From an uncultured Pseudodesulfovibrio sp. (GTDB lineage Bacteria; Desulfobacterota; Desulfovibrionia; Desulfovibrionales; Desulfovibrionaceae): 64,000 nucleotides of DNA. The notes beneath the pieces were generated by a model. The model was not told where the DNA came from. It made no database searches and saw only the letters and a program-made list of their open reading frames with translations. The position numbers and the translations under genes were made by a program. Shown here one piece after another: positions 55,269-64,000 of this stretch. Numbering within the stretch: the first letter of the stretch is position 1; each line of letters starts with the position of its first letter. The stretch lies in assembly GCF_963677845.1 (NCBI RefSeq), contig NZ_OY782498.1:3479518-3543517 (forward strand), read 5' to 3'.

Positions 55269-55302
55269 CTAGCGTACGTTTTCAACAGAAGATTCGTACC
55301 AA

Positions 55303-56358
55303 ATGAAACCCAGTCAGGCAATACGCCAAGCATGGTTTGACGGCTTTTTCTCAACTTTTTCTAAAAAAAAGATGCATCGTACCTTTTCACTCTCCACATA
55401 TATGCGCCAACGGTTTGGGCAACGTGTTCAGAAAATTCCTCTGGACGCGGGCTTCTCGTGTCCGAATCGTGATGGAACGATTTCACGAAAAGGGTGTGTC
55501 TTTTGCAACCCTCTCGGGTCGGGTTCCGGCATGCGAGAACGCGGTTTGTCTCTCGCCGAACAATGGGCTTTTTGGCGTGATATCCATCTGGGAACACATG
55601 GGATCGAACTTTATACCGCTTATTTGCAATCCTATTCCAACACCTATGGGCCGTTAGAGAAACTGGCACAGACATTAACCGCGCTTGATGGTTTGCCCGG
55701 CCTGAAATCCCTCGCCCTTGGGACACGTCCCGACTGTCTGGATGCGGAAAAGCTTGACCTTCTGGCCGAGCAAAAAGAGGCGTTGGGGTTGGCAGAGGTC
55801 GTTTTGGAACTCGGGCTGCAGTCTTCCAACAATGAAACTCTTATTCACATAAATCGTGGGCATGACGCTGCGGTCTTTGCCGAGGCCACGGAAGCAGCTG
55901 TTGCGCGAGGGGTGAAAGTCGTGGCTCATGTCATGGCTGGATTGCCGATTCCGCAAGGTCGCGAGGGGCAGGAAGAGCTTTTGGCAACCATAGAGTATCT
56001 CGATGCGCTTCCGATTCATGGCATCAAGTTTCACAACGTGTATGTATGCCGGGGAACGCAGTTGGCGCGGTGGTTTGAAGATGGACAATATGTGCCCATG
56101 AAGCAGTTGGAATTTTTGGAGAATCTGTCCGAGGCAATCATGCATCTTGATCCGAAAATAGTCATTCATCGCCTTAACGGAAATCCTCAAAAAGGAGAGT
56201 TGCTCGCTCCTGATTGGGCCGCCAACATGCGCGGTATGCATAATGCCATTCGCGCGTATTTCAAGGAGAATGACGTTTGGCAGGGCAAGAAGAATGGCGC
56301 CGAAAACGGGCCTCCGAAGTGGTTTTCTCCAGACTTTGAGAGAGGACGGCTCTCATGA
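55303..56358 (+). CDS. TIGR01212-family radical SAM protein
   Basis: A 351-residue radical SAM protein with the iron-sulfur motif in CPNRDGTISRKGCVFC (Cx13CxxC layout), then the TIM-barrel elements YLQSYSNTYGP, LALGTRPDC and VVLELGLQSSNNETL. The family (YhcC-like) is uncharacterised but has been linked to tRNA or stress roles. The ATG at 55303 lacks a clear ribosome binding site; ATG 55372 would give 328 residues and start nearer the conserved part. Its end overlaps the next start by ATGA. Confidence 0.85.
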   Translation: MKPSQAIRQAWFDGFFSTFSKKKMHRTFSLSTYMRQRFGQRVQKIPLDAGFSCPNRDGTISRKGCVFCNPLGSGSGMRERGLSLAEQWAFWRDIHLGTHGIELYTAYLQSYSNTYGPLEKLAQTLTALDGLPGLKSLALGTRPDCLDAEKLDLLAEQKEALGLAEVVLELGLQSSNNETLIHINRGHDAAVFAEATEAAVARGVKVVAHVMAGLPIPQGREGQEELLATIEYLDALPIHGIKFHNVYVCRGTQLARWFEDGQYVPMKQLEFLENLSEAIMHLDPKIVIHRLNGNPQKGELLAPDWAANMRGMHNAIRAYFKENDVWQGKKNGAENGPPKWFSPDFERGRLS

Positions 56359-56639
56359 AACATGAACATGTAAGTTTGTCATGTGATACGATCTGTCCTT
56401 TTTGCGGGACGACGGTTCCGGGCGGTGCCAGTGTGTGCACAGGGTGCAAGGCTGTCTATTGTATCCGCAAACGTATAGGGCGGCTTGGCGTCTCTTTTTT
56501 TGTGGTGGGCTTGTTTCTTGGCTATACCATATCACCTAACCATATGTTGCCTATTGCGCTGTTTGTTTCGGCGGTAGGAGCATTCAGCATGAATGTGCTT
56601 GATGCCCGTAAACCGTTCTGGCTTCGATACGACCCGTAG
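56355..56639 (+). CDS. Small membrane protein with an N-terminal zinc ribbon
   Basis: A 94-residue protein. Residues 13-34 contain CPFC and CTGC pairs, a zinc-ribbon pattern, followed by a Cys in VYCIRKR. Then come two membrane helices (~45-62 and ~68-83) and a short tail. The ATG overlaps the radical SAM stop (ATGA), so it is translated with that gene. I do not recognise a function; a membrane-tethered partner of the radical SAM protein is conceivable. Confidence 0.7.
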   Translation: MKHEHVSLSCDTICPFCGTTVPGGASVCTGCKAVYCIRKRIGRLGVSFFVVGLFLGYTISPNHMLPIALFVSAVGAFSMNVLDARKPFWLRYDP

Positions 56640-56672
56640 CCTTTGCTTCAATTCAAAATTTGGTTTTTCCCG

Positions 56673-57317
56673 TTATCCCAGTTGGGCGGTGACTTCTTCC
56701 GCCGTCAGTACTGAACATCCTACTTTTTCCAGATCAGCACAGTCCTTATCCGTGATACCGGCGATGCAGTCGCGCACGGCCACTACTCGCAGGTGGCAAC
56801 TCATTGCGTCGTATATAGTTTGACGAACGCAATTGGCGAACCATGTTCCTGTCACAATGATTGTCTTGGCCGGTGCTTCCAGCAGGTACCATTCGAGTTG
56901 TGTCTTGTAGAAAGCGCTCCAGCTTTGTTTGTAAAGGACACACTCTTTTCCCGAAATACTTATGGGTGTTCCCCACTGGAGTTCTTCATGGTCGATGGTG
57001 ACTCCTTCCGGGAGCAGTCCGTCAGCTATGAGTGCTCCCCATGTGTCAGGAACGACAAGTTCTGTCCCATTTTCAAGCAGTGTGCGCCTGCATGGTTCTG
57101 CCTTGTGTCCATTCTGGGTGTAAAGCCGAATGACATGGGCGATGTTTTTATCGGCTTTTCGAAAAGCTTCAACCAAAGTCTTGGTTCTGGGGAGGATTTC
57201 GAGAGCCTCGGGTCTTGATGCTGTCCCTTTGGGCTGTACAAAGTCATTTTGCATGTCAATGACGATAAGGGCACAGGAGTCGAAAGTCGGACAGGTATAC
57301 GGGTCTTGTTGGAACAT
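56673..57317 (-). CDS. Isochorismatase-family cysteine hydrolase
   Basis: A 214-residue hydrolase of the isochorismatase/nicotinamidase fold: catalytic D21 in LIVIDMQNDF, a Lys in VLYKQSWSAF and the nucleophile Cys in TGTWFANCVRQT. Members cleave nicotinamide, ureido or similar amides; this one's substrate is not evident. It follows the EamA exporter by 15 bp on the same strand. Confidence 0.87.
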   Translation of the reverse strand: MFQQDPYTCPTFDSCALIVIDMQNDFVQPKGTASRPEALEILPRTKTLVEAFRKADKNIAHVIRLYTQNGHKAEPCRRTLLENGTELVVPDTWGALIADGLLPEGVTIDHEELQWGTPISISGKECVLYKQSWSAFYKTQLEWYLLEAPAKTIIVTGTWFANCVRQTIYDAMSCHLRVVAVRDCIAGITDKDCADLEKVGCSVLTAEEVTAQLG

Positions 57318-57332
57318 AATGGGTAATGAAGG

Positions 57333-58238
57333 TTATGAGGTTTGTCGGTTGAACCGTGGGTGCGTCGCAAGAAGAATCCCGCTAACGATGAGCAGGAAGC
57401 CTGCGCCGTGTGCCCATGTGGCAGATTCGTTCAAGATGAAATATGCTTCTATCGCGCAAAAAACAGGCAGAGTGTAATAGATGAATGAGGCCACGGTTGG
57501 GCCGATGATGGAGACAGCCTTGGTCCAGAGAACATAAGACACCAATGACGCACCGATGCCGATATACAGGACAGAACCAATGACCGTGGGGGTTGGATTG
57601 AACTGCGGCGCGAGGGATTGTTCGATCAGTGCACCTGCTATGAGTGGCAGCACTCCTATGAAAAAGGTTGTGCCGAGATAAGCGTAGGGGTTGATCTCCT
57701 GTGGTTTTTTCTTGAGCAGGATGGAATAGACTGCCCAGAGAAAGCCAGCTCCCAACATCCAGATATCTCCGACATGGAATGATAGATCGCGCAATATCTG
57801 GAGTTGGCCGCGTGTAACCAGAATTACGATGCCGGTGATGGAAATGATCAGTCCGAAAGCCCGAAAGCGGGTGATCGCTTCACCAAGGAATATGCGTGAA
57901 AGGATAACCACGAAAACCGGTGTGGTTGTTGCGATGAGCGACAGATTCAAGGCCTCGGTTGTATGCCCAGCTTGATAGATGAGCGTGTTGAAGACCGTGA
58001 CCCCGAACATGGCAGAGATCAACATGTGGCGCCAATGTTTGCGGATACGATCTCGTTCACGCCAGATGATGGGCGCAGCAAAAGGAAGCAGTACTATTGT
58101 GGCCGTGGACCAGCGCAAGGCTGCCAAGGTAATGGGCGGGAGTACATCGCCAAGCCCTCGTGCAATGATGAAGTTGCCTGACCAGATGAGCGTAGCTAAC
58201 AGGGCGCAGAGTGAGCCGAAGCTTTTGCTTGGAGTCAC
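57333..58238 (-). CDS. EamA/DMT-family transporter
   Basis: A protein of about 301 residues with ten membrane helices arranged as two EamA repeats (LLATLIWSGNFIIARGLG in the first, MLGAGFLWAVYSILLKKKP in the second). Substrate unknown; such carriers export amino acids or metabolites. The frame extends to 58328, but that part lies over the HMA gene. A GTG at 58238, one base after the HMA stop, is chosen; it yields the normal family length. Confidence 0.85.
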   Translation of the reverse strand: MTPSKSFGSLCALLATLIWSGNFIIARGLGDVLPPITLAALRWSTATIVLLPFAAPIIWRERDRIRKHWRHMLISAMFGVTVFNTLIYQAGHTTEALNLSLIATTTPVFVVILSRIFLGEAITRFRAFGLIISITGIVILVTRGQLQILRDLSFHVGDIWMLGAGFLWAVYSILLKKKPQEINPYAYLGTTFFIGVLPLIAGALIEQSLAPQFNPTPTVIGSVLYIGIGASLVSYVLWTKAVSIIGPTVASFIYYTLPVFCAIEAYFILNESATWAHGAGFLLIVSGILLATHPRFNRQTS

Positions 58239-58239
58239 C

Positions 58240-58437
58240 CTAACTGACCACTTCGAAGCCGATCTTGGTGATGGCCTCCTTAATGGCTTCGGGTGCGATG
58301 GCAGTTTCGTCGGAGTAAATGACGTCACCGGAAAGCAGGTCGATACTTACGTCTTTCGCGCCTAAAGTTTCCATAGCTTCAGTGACGGATTTGACGCAAT
58401 GTTGGCAGCTCATGCCTTTGACTTTAACGATGGGCAT
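58240..58437 (-). CDS. HMA-domain copper chaperone (CopZ-like)
   Basis: A 65-residue ferredoxin-like metal carrier with the GMSCQHC metal-binding motif (two Cys) and the family ending IKEAITKIGFEV. It would pass Cu(I) to CopA, whose two N-terminal domains have similar motifs (GMHCAAC). GGGGAT precedes the ATG. It lies between a secreted protein and the EamA gene in a minus-strand run below copA. Confidence 0.92.
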   Translation of the reverse strand: MPIVKVKGMSCQHCVKSVTEAMETLGAKDVSIDLLSGDVIYSDETAIAPEAIKEAITKIGFEVVS

Positions 58438-58480
58438 AGAACGATCCCCTTTTTATACTGATGATTACCCGATTACGTTT

Positions 58481-58912
58481 TTAAAGCGCACCGAGGTTCA
58501 TTTTATCGGCGATAGCGGTCATGTCACTGGACAAAATTTTCTTGTCTGAATCAAAACCGGCCATGCACAGGATAGTGAGACTTTTTTTGGAGTCAAGCAA
58601 GATCATTAGACCGCCGGAACCGGGCATGCCGGGGTCGAAGAAAAAAGCTTTGTGTCCCTTGTATTCCAATGCCTGCGCGTCGGGCATTTGGCTTTCCTGA
58701 TCAGAAGCCAACGTAAACTGATAGTTCAGTCCATCGGCCTGTATGCCGACAAACGCGCTGCCTTTATCGGCTGCCGCACCGATTTCCTGACCGTTGGGGA
58801 TAGCCTTTGCGGCCTGTATTTTGAGTTCGGTCAGATTCCATTCACCGGCAAGAACAGTGGAACAGAGACAGAGAGTGACCAGAAAAGAGAGAACGAGTAC
58901 GGACTTTTTCAT
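58481..58912 (-). CDS. Exported uncharacterised protein in the copper cluster
   Basis: A 143-residue protein with a signal peptide (residues 1-22, ending TVLAGEW) and no domain I recognise. The mature part has strand-like segments and a single Cys (LTILCMAGF) plus several Met. It lies between copA and the CopZ-like gene, 89 bp and 43 bp away, so a periplasmic role in copper handling is a reasonable but unproven guess. Confidence 0.7.
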   Translation of the reverse strand: MKKSVLVLSFLVTLCLCSTVLAGEWNLTELKIQAAKAIPNGQEIGAAADKGSAFVGIQADGLNYQFTLASDQESQMPDAQALEYKGHKAFFFDPGMPGSGGLMILLDSKKSLTILCMAGFDSDKKILSSDMTAIADKMNLGAL

Positions 58913-59001
58913 GAAAACTCCAAGAAAGTTGCGTTATGTGCGAAAGAAGGACTTGTTCATACATAACGCAACCGAATATGCAAATAAAAAAGGTGATGTT
59001 T

Positions 59002-61488
59002 TTATTCGCCCTTGAAGAATCTCAGCCGTAAGGAGTTGGATACCACGGTTACGGAACTCAGTGCCATGGCCGTTCCTGCGATCATGGGATTCAGGGTTGG
59101 TCCGCCAAAGATATGCAAGACACCTGCGGCCACCGGGATGCCGATGACGTTGAAGGCGAACGCCCAGAAAAGGTTTTCCTTGATATTGGTCATGGTTGCC
59201 CGTGAAAGTTTGAGTGCGGTCAGTATGCCGTGCAGGTCGGATTTCATAAGCACCACGTCACCGGATTCCACGGCCACATCAATACCTGATCCCATGGCAA
59301 TACCGATGTCGGCCTGCGCCAGCGCCGGGGCATCATTGATACCGTCGCCGACCATGGCAACCTTGCGTCCGTCCTTTTGGAGTCGGGTGACTTCTTCGGC
59401 CTTGCGGTCAGGCATGACGCCCGCGATGACGGTGTCGATACCGGCCCGTTCAGCAATGACTTTGGCGTTAACTTCGCTGTCTCCCGTCAGCATGACCGGG
59501 GTCAGGCCGTTGGCCTTGAGTTTGGCGATGACTTCAGGAGTTTCATCGCGTATCTCGTCGGCAATAACAAACAGGGCGTTAAGTTTATTTTCGGAAGCGA
59601 AGTAAACAACTGTCGCGCCTTGTTTCTCATAATGACCGACGGCTTCTTCCGCGAATCCGTCTTCTCCGAAGTTGCAACCGTGTTCCTGCATGAAGGCCCA
59701 GTTGCCAATGAGAACTTCTCGATAATCAATGGTAGCCTTAATACCTTTGCCCGGAATGGCTTCAAAGGAGTTGGGTGTCGGGAATTCGAGATCCTTGTCC
59801 TTTGCGTATCGGACAATAGCCTGTGCCAGCGGGTGTTCGGATTGGGACTCTGCGGCCGCAGCCAGATAGATGGCTTCTGTCTGGGCCATGGTGCCACGGA
59901 CCATGGTGATAGCGGCCAGCTCCGGTCGCCCATGGGTCAGGGTGCCCGTCTTGTCGAAGATCACGGTGTCGAGATTACCCGCACCTTGCAAGGCTTGGCC
60001 GGATTTGATGAGAACACCGAGTTGTGCGCCGCGTCCGGTGCCGACCATGATGGCGACCGGGGTTGCCAGTCCCATGGCGCACGGGCATGCAATGACCATG
60101 ACGGCCACGAAAATGCGCAGGCTGAACGGGAAATCCGCTCCCCCGATGAAGTACCATGCCATGCCAGCCAGCAGAGCTGTGAGCATGACAGTTGGTACAA
60201 AATAGAAACTGATGGTGTCCGCGAGATTGGCGATGGGAGCCTTGGAACCTTGTGCTTCCTGCACAAGTTTGATGATACGCGCCAGCACAGTATCTGCGCC
60301 TACGCGTTGGACTTCCATTGTCAATGCGCCGTGGGTGTTGAGCGTGCCTCCGGCCACAGTGTCACCGATGTCCTTGCCTACGGGCATGGGTTCGCCGGTC
60401 AGCATGGATTCATCCACGGAAGAACGTCCGTCGGTGATGATGCCGTCTACGGGAATACGTTCGCCCGGTTTGATCAGGAGCAGGTCGCCTGCTTCCACTT
60501 CTTCAACGGCGATGGATGATTGTTCGCCATCGACCAACAGAGTGGCTGTGTCCGGGGTCAACTGCATGAGCGCACGGATGGCGTCGGACGTTTTAAGTTT
60601 GGATCGTGCTTCGAAATATTTGCCCATGGAAATCATGGCGATCAGCACTGCTGCGGATTCATAATAGAGGTCCATGGCGTGCATGTGCACGTCACCTATG
60701 GAGCTGGCAATGGCGATGGTGTTCCATAAAGAATATATGAAGGCCGCACCTGTACCCATGGCAACGAGTGAATCCATGTTCGGGCCGCCCCGTAACAGGG
60801 CCGGGATGCCTTGGAGATAGAAATTTCGACCAGACCAGACAACGGGCAGGGTCAGCAGTAGTTGTGCCAGCGCGAAGTTGAGCGGCGAATGCATGGGGTC
60901 AAGAAATTGTGGAAGCGGCATTCCCCACATGCGTCCCATGGACAGGATCAGCAGCGGCAGAGCGAACAGAAACGCGGGGATGAGTGCGCGTTTTTGGGTG
61001 GCGAGTCTTTCTTCGGCCTTTTTGCGACGTGATTCGAAAAGAGTGGTGGTGTCAGACTGGACTTCAGATGAGAACCCTGCGTCTGTAATGGCTTGCCTGA
61101 TGTCTCGGCGGGAAATTTGTGCGGAGTCAAAAGAAAAGGAGCCGGTCTCGGCAGCCAGATTTACGGTCGCGGTATCCACGCCGGGAAGATTGCCCACGAC
61201 GCGCTCTATGCGGCCGGAACAGGCTGCGCAGTGCATGCCGCCCAGTGCGAGGTTGAGATTGGTCAATCCGTTTTCTACAGGGAAAACAGCCTCAAAACCG
61301 AGGTCCTTGATGCGATCGCCGATGGTTTCAGCAGTCACAATCTCGGGGTCGAATGTCAGGTCCATGCTTTCAGCGGCCAGATTGACATTCGCCGACTCTA
61401 CACCGCCCATGTCACCAACCACGCGTTCCACGCGACCGGAACAGGCCGCACAATGCATTCCGTTAATCTGTACCAGAGTCTTTTTCAT
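59002..61488 (-). CDS. copA: Copper-exporting P1B-type ATPase CopA
   Basis: An 828-residue pump. Two N-terminal HMA domains each carry [10 protein letters not shown] (about residues 9 and 77). Eight membrane helices follow, with the ion-site CPC ([13 protein letters not shown]), the TGEPMPV actuator motif, phosphorylated Asp in [10 protein letters not shown], a SEHPLA nucleotide motif and [18 protein letters not shown] with duplicated CxxC domains indicates Cu(I) export from the cytoplasm. ATG 61488 with a short spacer to the MarR gene upstream. No CueR- or CsoR-type regulator is adjacent. Confidence 0.95.
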   Translation of the reverse strand: MKKTLVQINGMHCAACSGRVERVVGDMGGVESANVNLAAESMDLTFDPEIVTAETIGDRIKDLGFEAVFPVENGLTNLNLALGGMHCAACSGRIERVVGNLPGVDTATVNLAAETGSFSFDSAQISRRDIRQAITDAGFSSEVQSDTTTLFESRRKKAEERLATQKRALIPAFLFALPLLILSMGRMWGMPLPQFLDPMHSPLNFALAQLLLTLPVVWSGRNFYLQGIPALLRGGPNMDSLVAMGTGAAFIYSLWNTIAIASSIGDVHMHAMDLYYESAAVLIAMISMGKYFEARSKLKTSDAIRALMQLTPDTATLLVDGEQSSIAVEEVEAGDLLLIKPGERIPVDGIITDGRSSVDESMLTGEPMPVGKDIGDTVAGGTLNTHGALTMEVQRVGADTVLARIIKLVQEAQGSKAPIANLADTISFYFVPTVMLTALLAGMAWYFIGGADFPFSLRIFVAVMVIACPCAMGLATPVAIMVGTGRGAQLGVLIKSGQALQGAGNLDTVIFDKTGTLTHGRPELAAITMVRGTMAQTEAIYLAAAAESQSEHPLAQAIVRYAKDKDLEFPTPNSFEAIPGKGIKATIDYREVLIGNWAFMQEHGCNFGEDGFAEEAVGHYEKQGATVVYFASENKLNALFVIADEIRDETPEVIAKLKANGLTPVMLTGDSEVNAKVIAERAGIDTVIAGVMPDRKAEEVTRLQKDGRKVAMVGDGINDAPALAQADIGIAMGSGIDVAVESGDVVLMKSDLHGILTALKLSRATMTNIKENLFWAFAFNVIGIPVAAGVLHIFGGPTLNPMIAGTAMALSSVTVVSNSLRLRFFKGE

Positions 61489-61553
61489 CGTTGATAATCC
61501 TTCTCAATGGGTTGGTGCCCATAGTGCGCACTCTCACGCGGTTTGGCAAGAAT

Positions 61554-61982
61554 TTAATGAGAGAGAATTTTTTCGATGGTCTTCATGGCTTTAAGAAGTT
61601 GTTTTTTATCTTTATCAGCTATTTTGTCCAAGACAAGATGTGCTTGTTCACATGCATCTTCATGGAGGCGGTTCATTAAAAAGTTTCCTTTTGGCGTGAG
61701 GGTGAGCATTTTGACACGAGCATCTTTTCTTGAACGATTTTCAATTACCCATCCTGATTTTACGAATTTTCTTATAAGGCGACTTACATACCCTTTATCC
61801 AAAGCCAACAGCTTCATGAGGTCGCGAGCTGAAATGGCAGTTTGGGAGTCCAATTCATAGAGTATACGAGCCTCCGTCAAGTTGACGGGGCGGTCATAGA
61901 GGGAATTGCCGAGCAAGCCCATATAATTGGTATAGAACCGATTGAAATGACGAAATTGGTCGGTTTGTTTGCGGGTTGTCAT
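61554..61982 (-). CDS. MarR-family transcriptional regulator
   Basis: A 142-residue winged-helix regulator: LTEARILYELDSQTAISARDL and the DKGYVSRLIRKFVKSGWV recognition helix, wing RSRKDARVKMLTLTPKG. ATG 61982 is the most plausible start; the frame upstream (TTG 62021) crosses the operator. A perfect palindrome at 62005-62019 lies 23 bp before it, the usual MarR autoregulatory layout. copA lies 65 bp downstream on the same strand, but control of copA is not shown. Confidence 0.9.
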   Translation of the reverse strand: MTTRKQTDQFRHFNRFYTNYMGLLGNSLYDRPVNLTEARILYELDSQTAISARDLMKLLALDKGYVSRLIRKFVKSGWVIENRSRKDARVKMLTLTPKGNFLMNRLHEDACEQAHLVLDKIADKDKKQLLKAMKTIEKILSH

Positions 61983-62004
61983 AGTAAGGAGAATAATAAA
62001 ACAA

Positions 62005-62019
62005 GTTGACAAAGTCAAC
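62005..62019. promoter_or_regulatory. Palindromic MarR operator candidate
   Basis: GTTGAC-AAA-GTCAAC, a perfect 15-bp inverted repeat in the short spacer between the divergent MarR and GNAT genes. Its length and TTGAC half sites fit MarR dimers. Confidence 0.7.
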
Positions 62020-62041
62020 AAAATTGCCGCATCCTCAAAGT

Positions 62042-62536
62042 ATGCAAAACGTACTCATTCATTCGTACCGGCCTGGCATGATCGGTGAAATCGTCCATTT
62101 TCACGGTTCGTATTACTCGAAGCATTGGGGGTTTGAAGGCTGCTTTGAAGCGGAGGTGGCTGAAGAGCTTGGCGCCTTTGTTCGGGACTATGATGAGAGG
62201 CGCGATGGGTTATGGTGTGCCGAAGTAGATGATTGTTTTGCCGGTGCTATTGCCGTTGACGGCAGTCGGTTTGGCCGAAGGCAGGCTCGTGTGCGCTGGT
62301 TCATTGTGCCGGAAGAATTTCAGTCCAACGGTGTCGGTTCACAGCTTTTTGAGCAAGCCATGAAGTTTTGTGAGGTTGGCCGATTCGAGCTGGTCCATCT
62401 TTGGACTTTCAAGGGGCTTGATGCGGCTCGGAAACTCTACGAGCGGAATGGTTTTGCTCTTGTGGAAGAAGCCTCTCATTGCGAGTGGGGACCGGAAATA
62501 ACTGCACAGAAGTTTGAACTTTCCCTGACTCGGTAA
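62042..62536 (+). CDS. GNAT-family N-acetyltransferase
   Basis: A 164-residue acetyltransferase: strand CFAGAIAVDGSRF, RVRWFIVPEEFQSNGVGSQLFEQAM holding the acetyl-CoA pyrophosphate loop (here QSNGVG), and ARKLYERNGF near the C-terminus. The acceptor is unknown. ATG 62042 is preferred to TTG 62006, which lies inside the operator palindrome. MarR/GNAT pairs are frequent, and the shared operator suggests co-control. It converges with recQ, seven bp apart. Confidence 0.88.
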   Translation: MQNVLIHSYRPGMIGEIVHFHGSYYSKHWGFEGCFEAEVAEELGAFVRDYDERRDGLWCAEVDDCFAGAIAVDGSRFGRRQARVRWFIVPEEFQSNGVGSQLFEQAMKFCEVGRFELVHLWTFKGLDAARKLYERNGFALVEEASHCEWGPEITAQKFELSLTR

Positions 62537-62543
62537 CTTTATT

Positions 62544-64000
62544 TTAGCCAGCCGTTCTGACAAGTCTGAGAAGATCGTAGGGATACTGTTTATCCAGTGA
62601 TTCAAAGACCGGAGTCAGAGAGGTTATTCCCTGCTTTTCAAAGGCCTTGATGGAGAGCCGGATATTTTCTATTTCCTCTTCGGGGAGATCGATAACCGTA
62701 CGGTAATCAATTTTGCCGAAACCTACGGCCTGTATGAGATGCCGCCATATGGAAGTGGGTTTGAGGCCACGCTCTTTGGCCACCTGATCGATATCGCGGT
62801 GTTTCAGGAACAGGTCGAGTGATGTCTGTGCCGTGTTGGAGAATTCACTTTTTTTTGCTTTTTTCTTTTCTCTTTTTTCATACCGATCTTCCGGGATTTC
62901 CAAAACATTGGCAGGACGGCCATGCTCTTCTTCGTGCATTTTGAGGCCGGACAGGAACCGTTCGCCGAATCGGTCGAGTTTAACCTGACCAACGCCTGAC
63001 ATGAGGCCGATTTCGTCGAGGTCCTGTGGGCGATATTGCACGAATTCCAGCAGCGTCTTGTCCGGGAAAATGGCGTAGGGAGGTGCTCCCTGTTCCTCGG
63101 CTACCTTGAGTCGCAGGTCGCGCAAGGCGTCGAACAAGGCTTCGGCTTCCCATGTATTGAGGATGTCCTCGGCCATGACCACGCGTTTTTTCTTCTTGGA
63201 CTTGCGAGGCAGAACCGGGTCGGTGCGGAGCCGGACTTCCTTTTCTCCCTTGAGCACGGGCCATGACTGTTCGTTCAGAGTCAATGCATTGAATCGTTCG
63301 AGATCCACGGACACAAGCCCACTCGCCAACAATTGGCGGTACACGGATTTCCATTGCTCCTGATTCATTTCTGTGCCGATGCCGAAGGTGGACACACGGT
63401 GATGTCCGAATCGTGTGATGCGGTCGTTTTCCTTCCCAACAAGCACTTGTGACAGGTAGTTGACGCCGAAGCGTTGTTCGGTGCGAAATATGTTGGAGAG
63501 TGCCTTTTGTGCGGCCTCGGTGCCGTCCCAAGTCTCTACGGGGTTCAGGCAGTTGTCGCAGTTGCCGCACGGTTCGATATGTTCTCCGAAGTAGGCGAGC
63601 AGGGCCTGACGGCGGCAGGTTGCGGTTTCCAGAAAGGCGAACAGAGAGCCGAGTTTGGCGTGTTCGACCATTTTTCGTGTTCCGGCGGCTTCACCTGAGT
63701 CGATCATGGAGCGCAATATCGCGATATCCTGCATACCAAAGCACATCCACGCCGAGGCGGGCAACCCGTCGCGTCCTCCACGCCCTGTTTCCTGATGGTA
63801 GGCTTCCAATGATTTGGGTGGCTCAAGGTGGCAGACAAACCGTACGTTGGGTTTATCCACTCCCATGCCAAAGGCGACCGTGGCCACCATGATAACGCCT
63901 TCCTCGCGCATGAATCGGTTTTGGTTGTGGGCGCGATCTCGGGCAGACATTCCGGCGTGGTACGGCAGGGCTGTAAAACCGTTTTTTTGAAGAAATTCTG
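62544..64000 (-). CDS. recQ: ATP-dependent DNA helicase RecQ, C-terminal part (5' end outside window)
   Basis: The frame is open to the right edge, so the N-terminal helicase half lies beyond 64000. Visible in order are the second RecA domain ([46 protein letters not shown]), the zinc-binding RQC part ([12 protein letters not shown]...CGNCDNC), a winged helix, and an HRDC domain ([31 protein letters not shown]). A C-terminal helix-turn-helix extension follows a Lys-rich linker. RecQ unwinds DNA 3' to 5' in recombination and fork repair. Confidence 0.95.
   Translation of the reverse strand, partial: EFLQKNGFTALPYHAGMSARDRAHNQNRFMREEGVIMVATVAFGMGVDKPNVRFVCHLEPPKSLEAYHQETGRGGRDGLPASAWMCFGMQDIAILRSMIDSGEAAGTRKMVEHAKLGSLFAFLETATCRRQALLAYFGEHIEPCGNCDNCLNPVETWDGTEAAQKALSNIFRTEQRFGVNYLSQVLVGKENDRITRFGHHRVSTFGIGTEMNQEQWKSVYRQLLASGLVSVDLERFNALTLNEQSWPVLKGEKEVRLRTDPVLPRKSKKKKRVVMAEDILNTWEAEALFDALRDLRLKVAEEQGAPPYAIFPDKTLLEFVQYRPQDLDEIGLMSGVGQVKLDRFGERFLSGLKMHEEEHGRPANVLEIPEDRYEKREKKKAKKSEFSNTAQTSLDLFLKHRDIDQVAKERGLKPTSIWRHLIQAVGFGKIDYRTVIDLPEEEIENIRLSIKAFEKQGITSLTPVFESLDKQYPYDLLRLVRTAG

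Overview
The window looks like a chromosome segment of a free-living, Gram-negative, Desulfovibrio/Pseudodesulfovibrio-type bacterium (Desulfobacterota, formerly Deltaproteobacteria). This is an inference from gene content: an F1 ATP synthase operon with paired b'/b subunits and no a or c subunit genes, rpsA followed by sppA, a GT9 heptosyltransferase implying LPS, a full mreBCD-mrdA-rodA operon, and many sensory genes. Most genes start at ATG with a GGAGG-type ribosome binding site. TTG and GTG starts recur where the ribosome binding site dictates them.

Layout. 1-8.8 kb: the end of a SulP transporter, a GlcG/HbpS-like secreted protein, a coupled CotH-kinase/DUF4956/VTC-domain operon, a LysE exporter with its AraC regulator, and a periplasmic purine nucleoside permease. 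8.8-13.4 kb is accessory: an AT-rich yaaA gene beside tRNA-Arg(UCU), a UV-endonuclease/YjbQ operon, then an isolated phage-type capsid gene with a small partner and two tiny coupled genes, but no other phage genes. 13.4-21 kb: MBL hydrolase, secreted nuclease, rlmB, an MltD-like LysM transglycosylase, rpsA and sppA. 21-22.4 kb has no genes but holds two copies of a ~340-bp structured repeat. 22.4-34.7 kb: an HDAC-like amidohydrolase with a hydantoinase-family protein, an NmrA protein, an HD-GYP protein, GrpB, cupin and AraC proteins, a secreted PLC-like protein, a large hybrid-free histidine kinase, a flavin reductase and nitroreductase with a divergent HxlR regulator, and an Hpt protein.

34.7-43.3 kb: phoU-pstB, an AMIN-domain protein, a glycosyltransferase, a secreted acetolactate decarboxylase, cheD, an MFS transporter, DUF523 and YgjP-type proteins, and waaF. 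43.3-55.2 kb: two long minus-strand blocks, the F1 ATP synthase operon and the cell-shape block (mreB, mreC, mreD, mrdA, rodA, bactofilin). 55.3-64 kb: a TIGR01212 radical SAM protein, an isochorismatase, an EamA exporter, a copper-handling set (HMA chaperone, secreted protein, CopA), a MarR/GNAT divergent pair around a perfect palindrome, and the 3' part of recQ.

The candidates most worth pursuing are the CotH-DUF4956-VTC operon (possible polyphosphate or protein-phosphorylation system of unknown role), the stand-alone capsid locus, the paired structured repeats, whose two copies differ by a compensatory base-pair change, and a leader upstream of rpsA with a possible upstream ORF inside a long-range stem.
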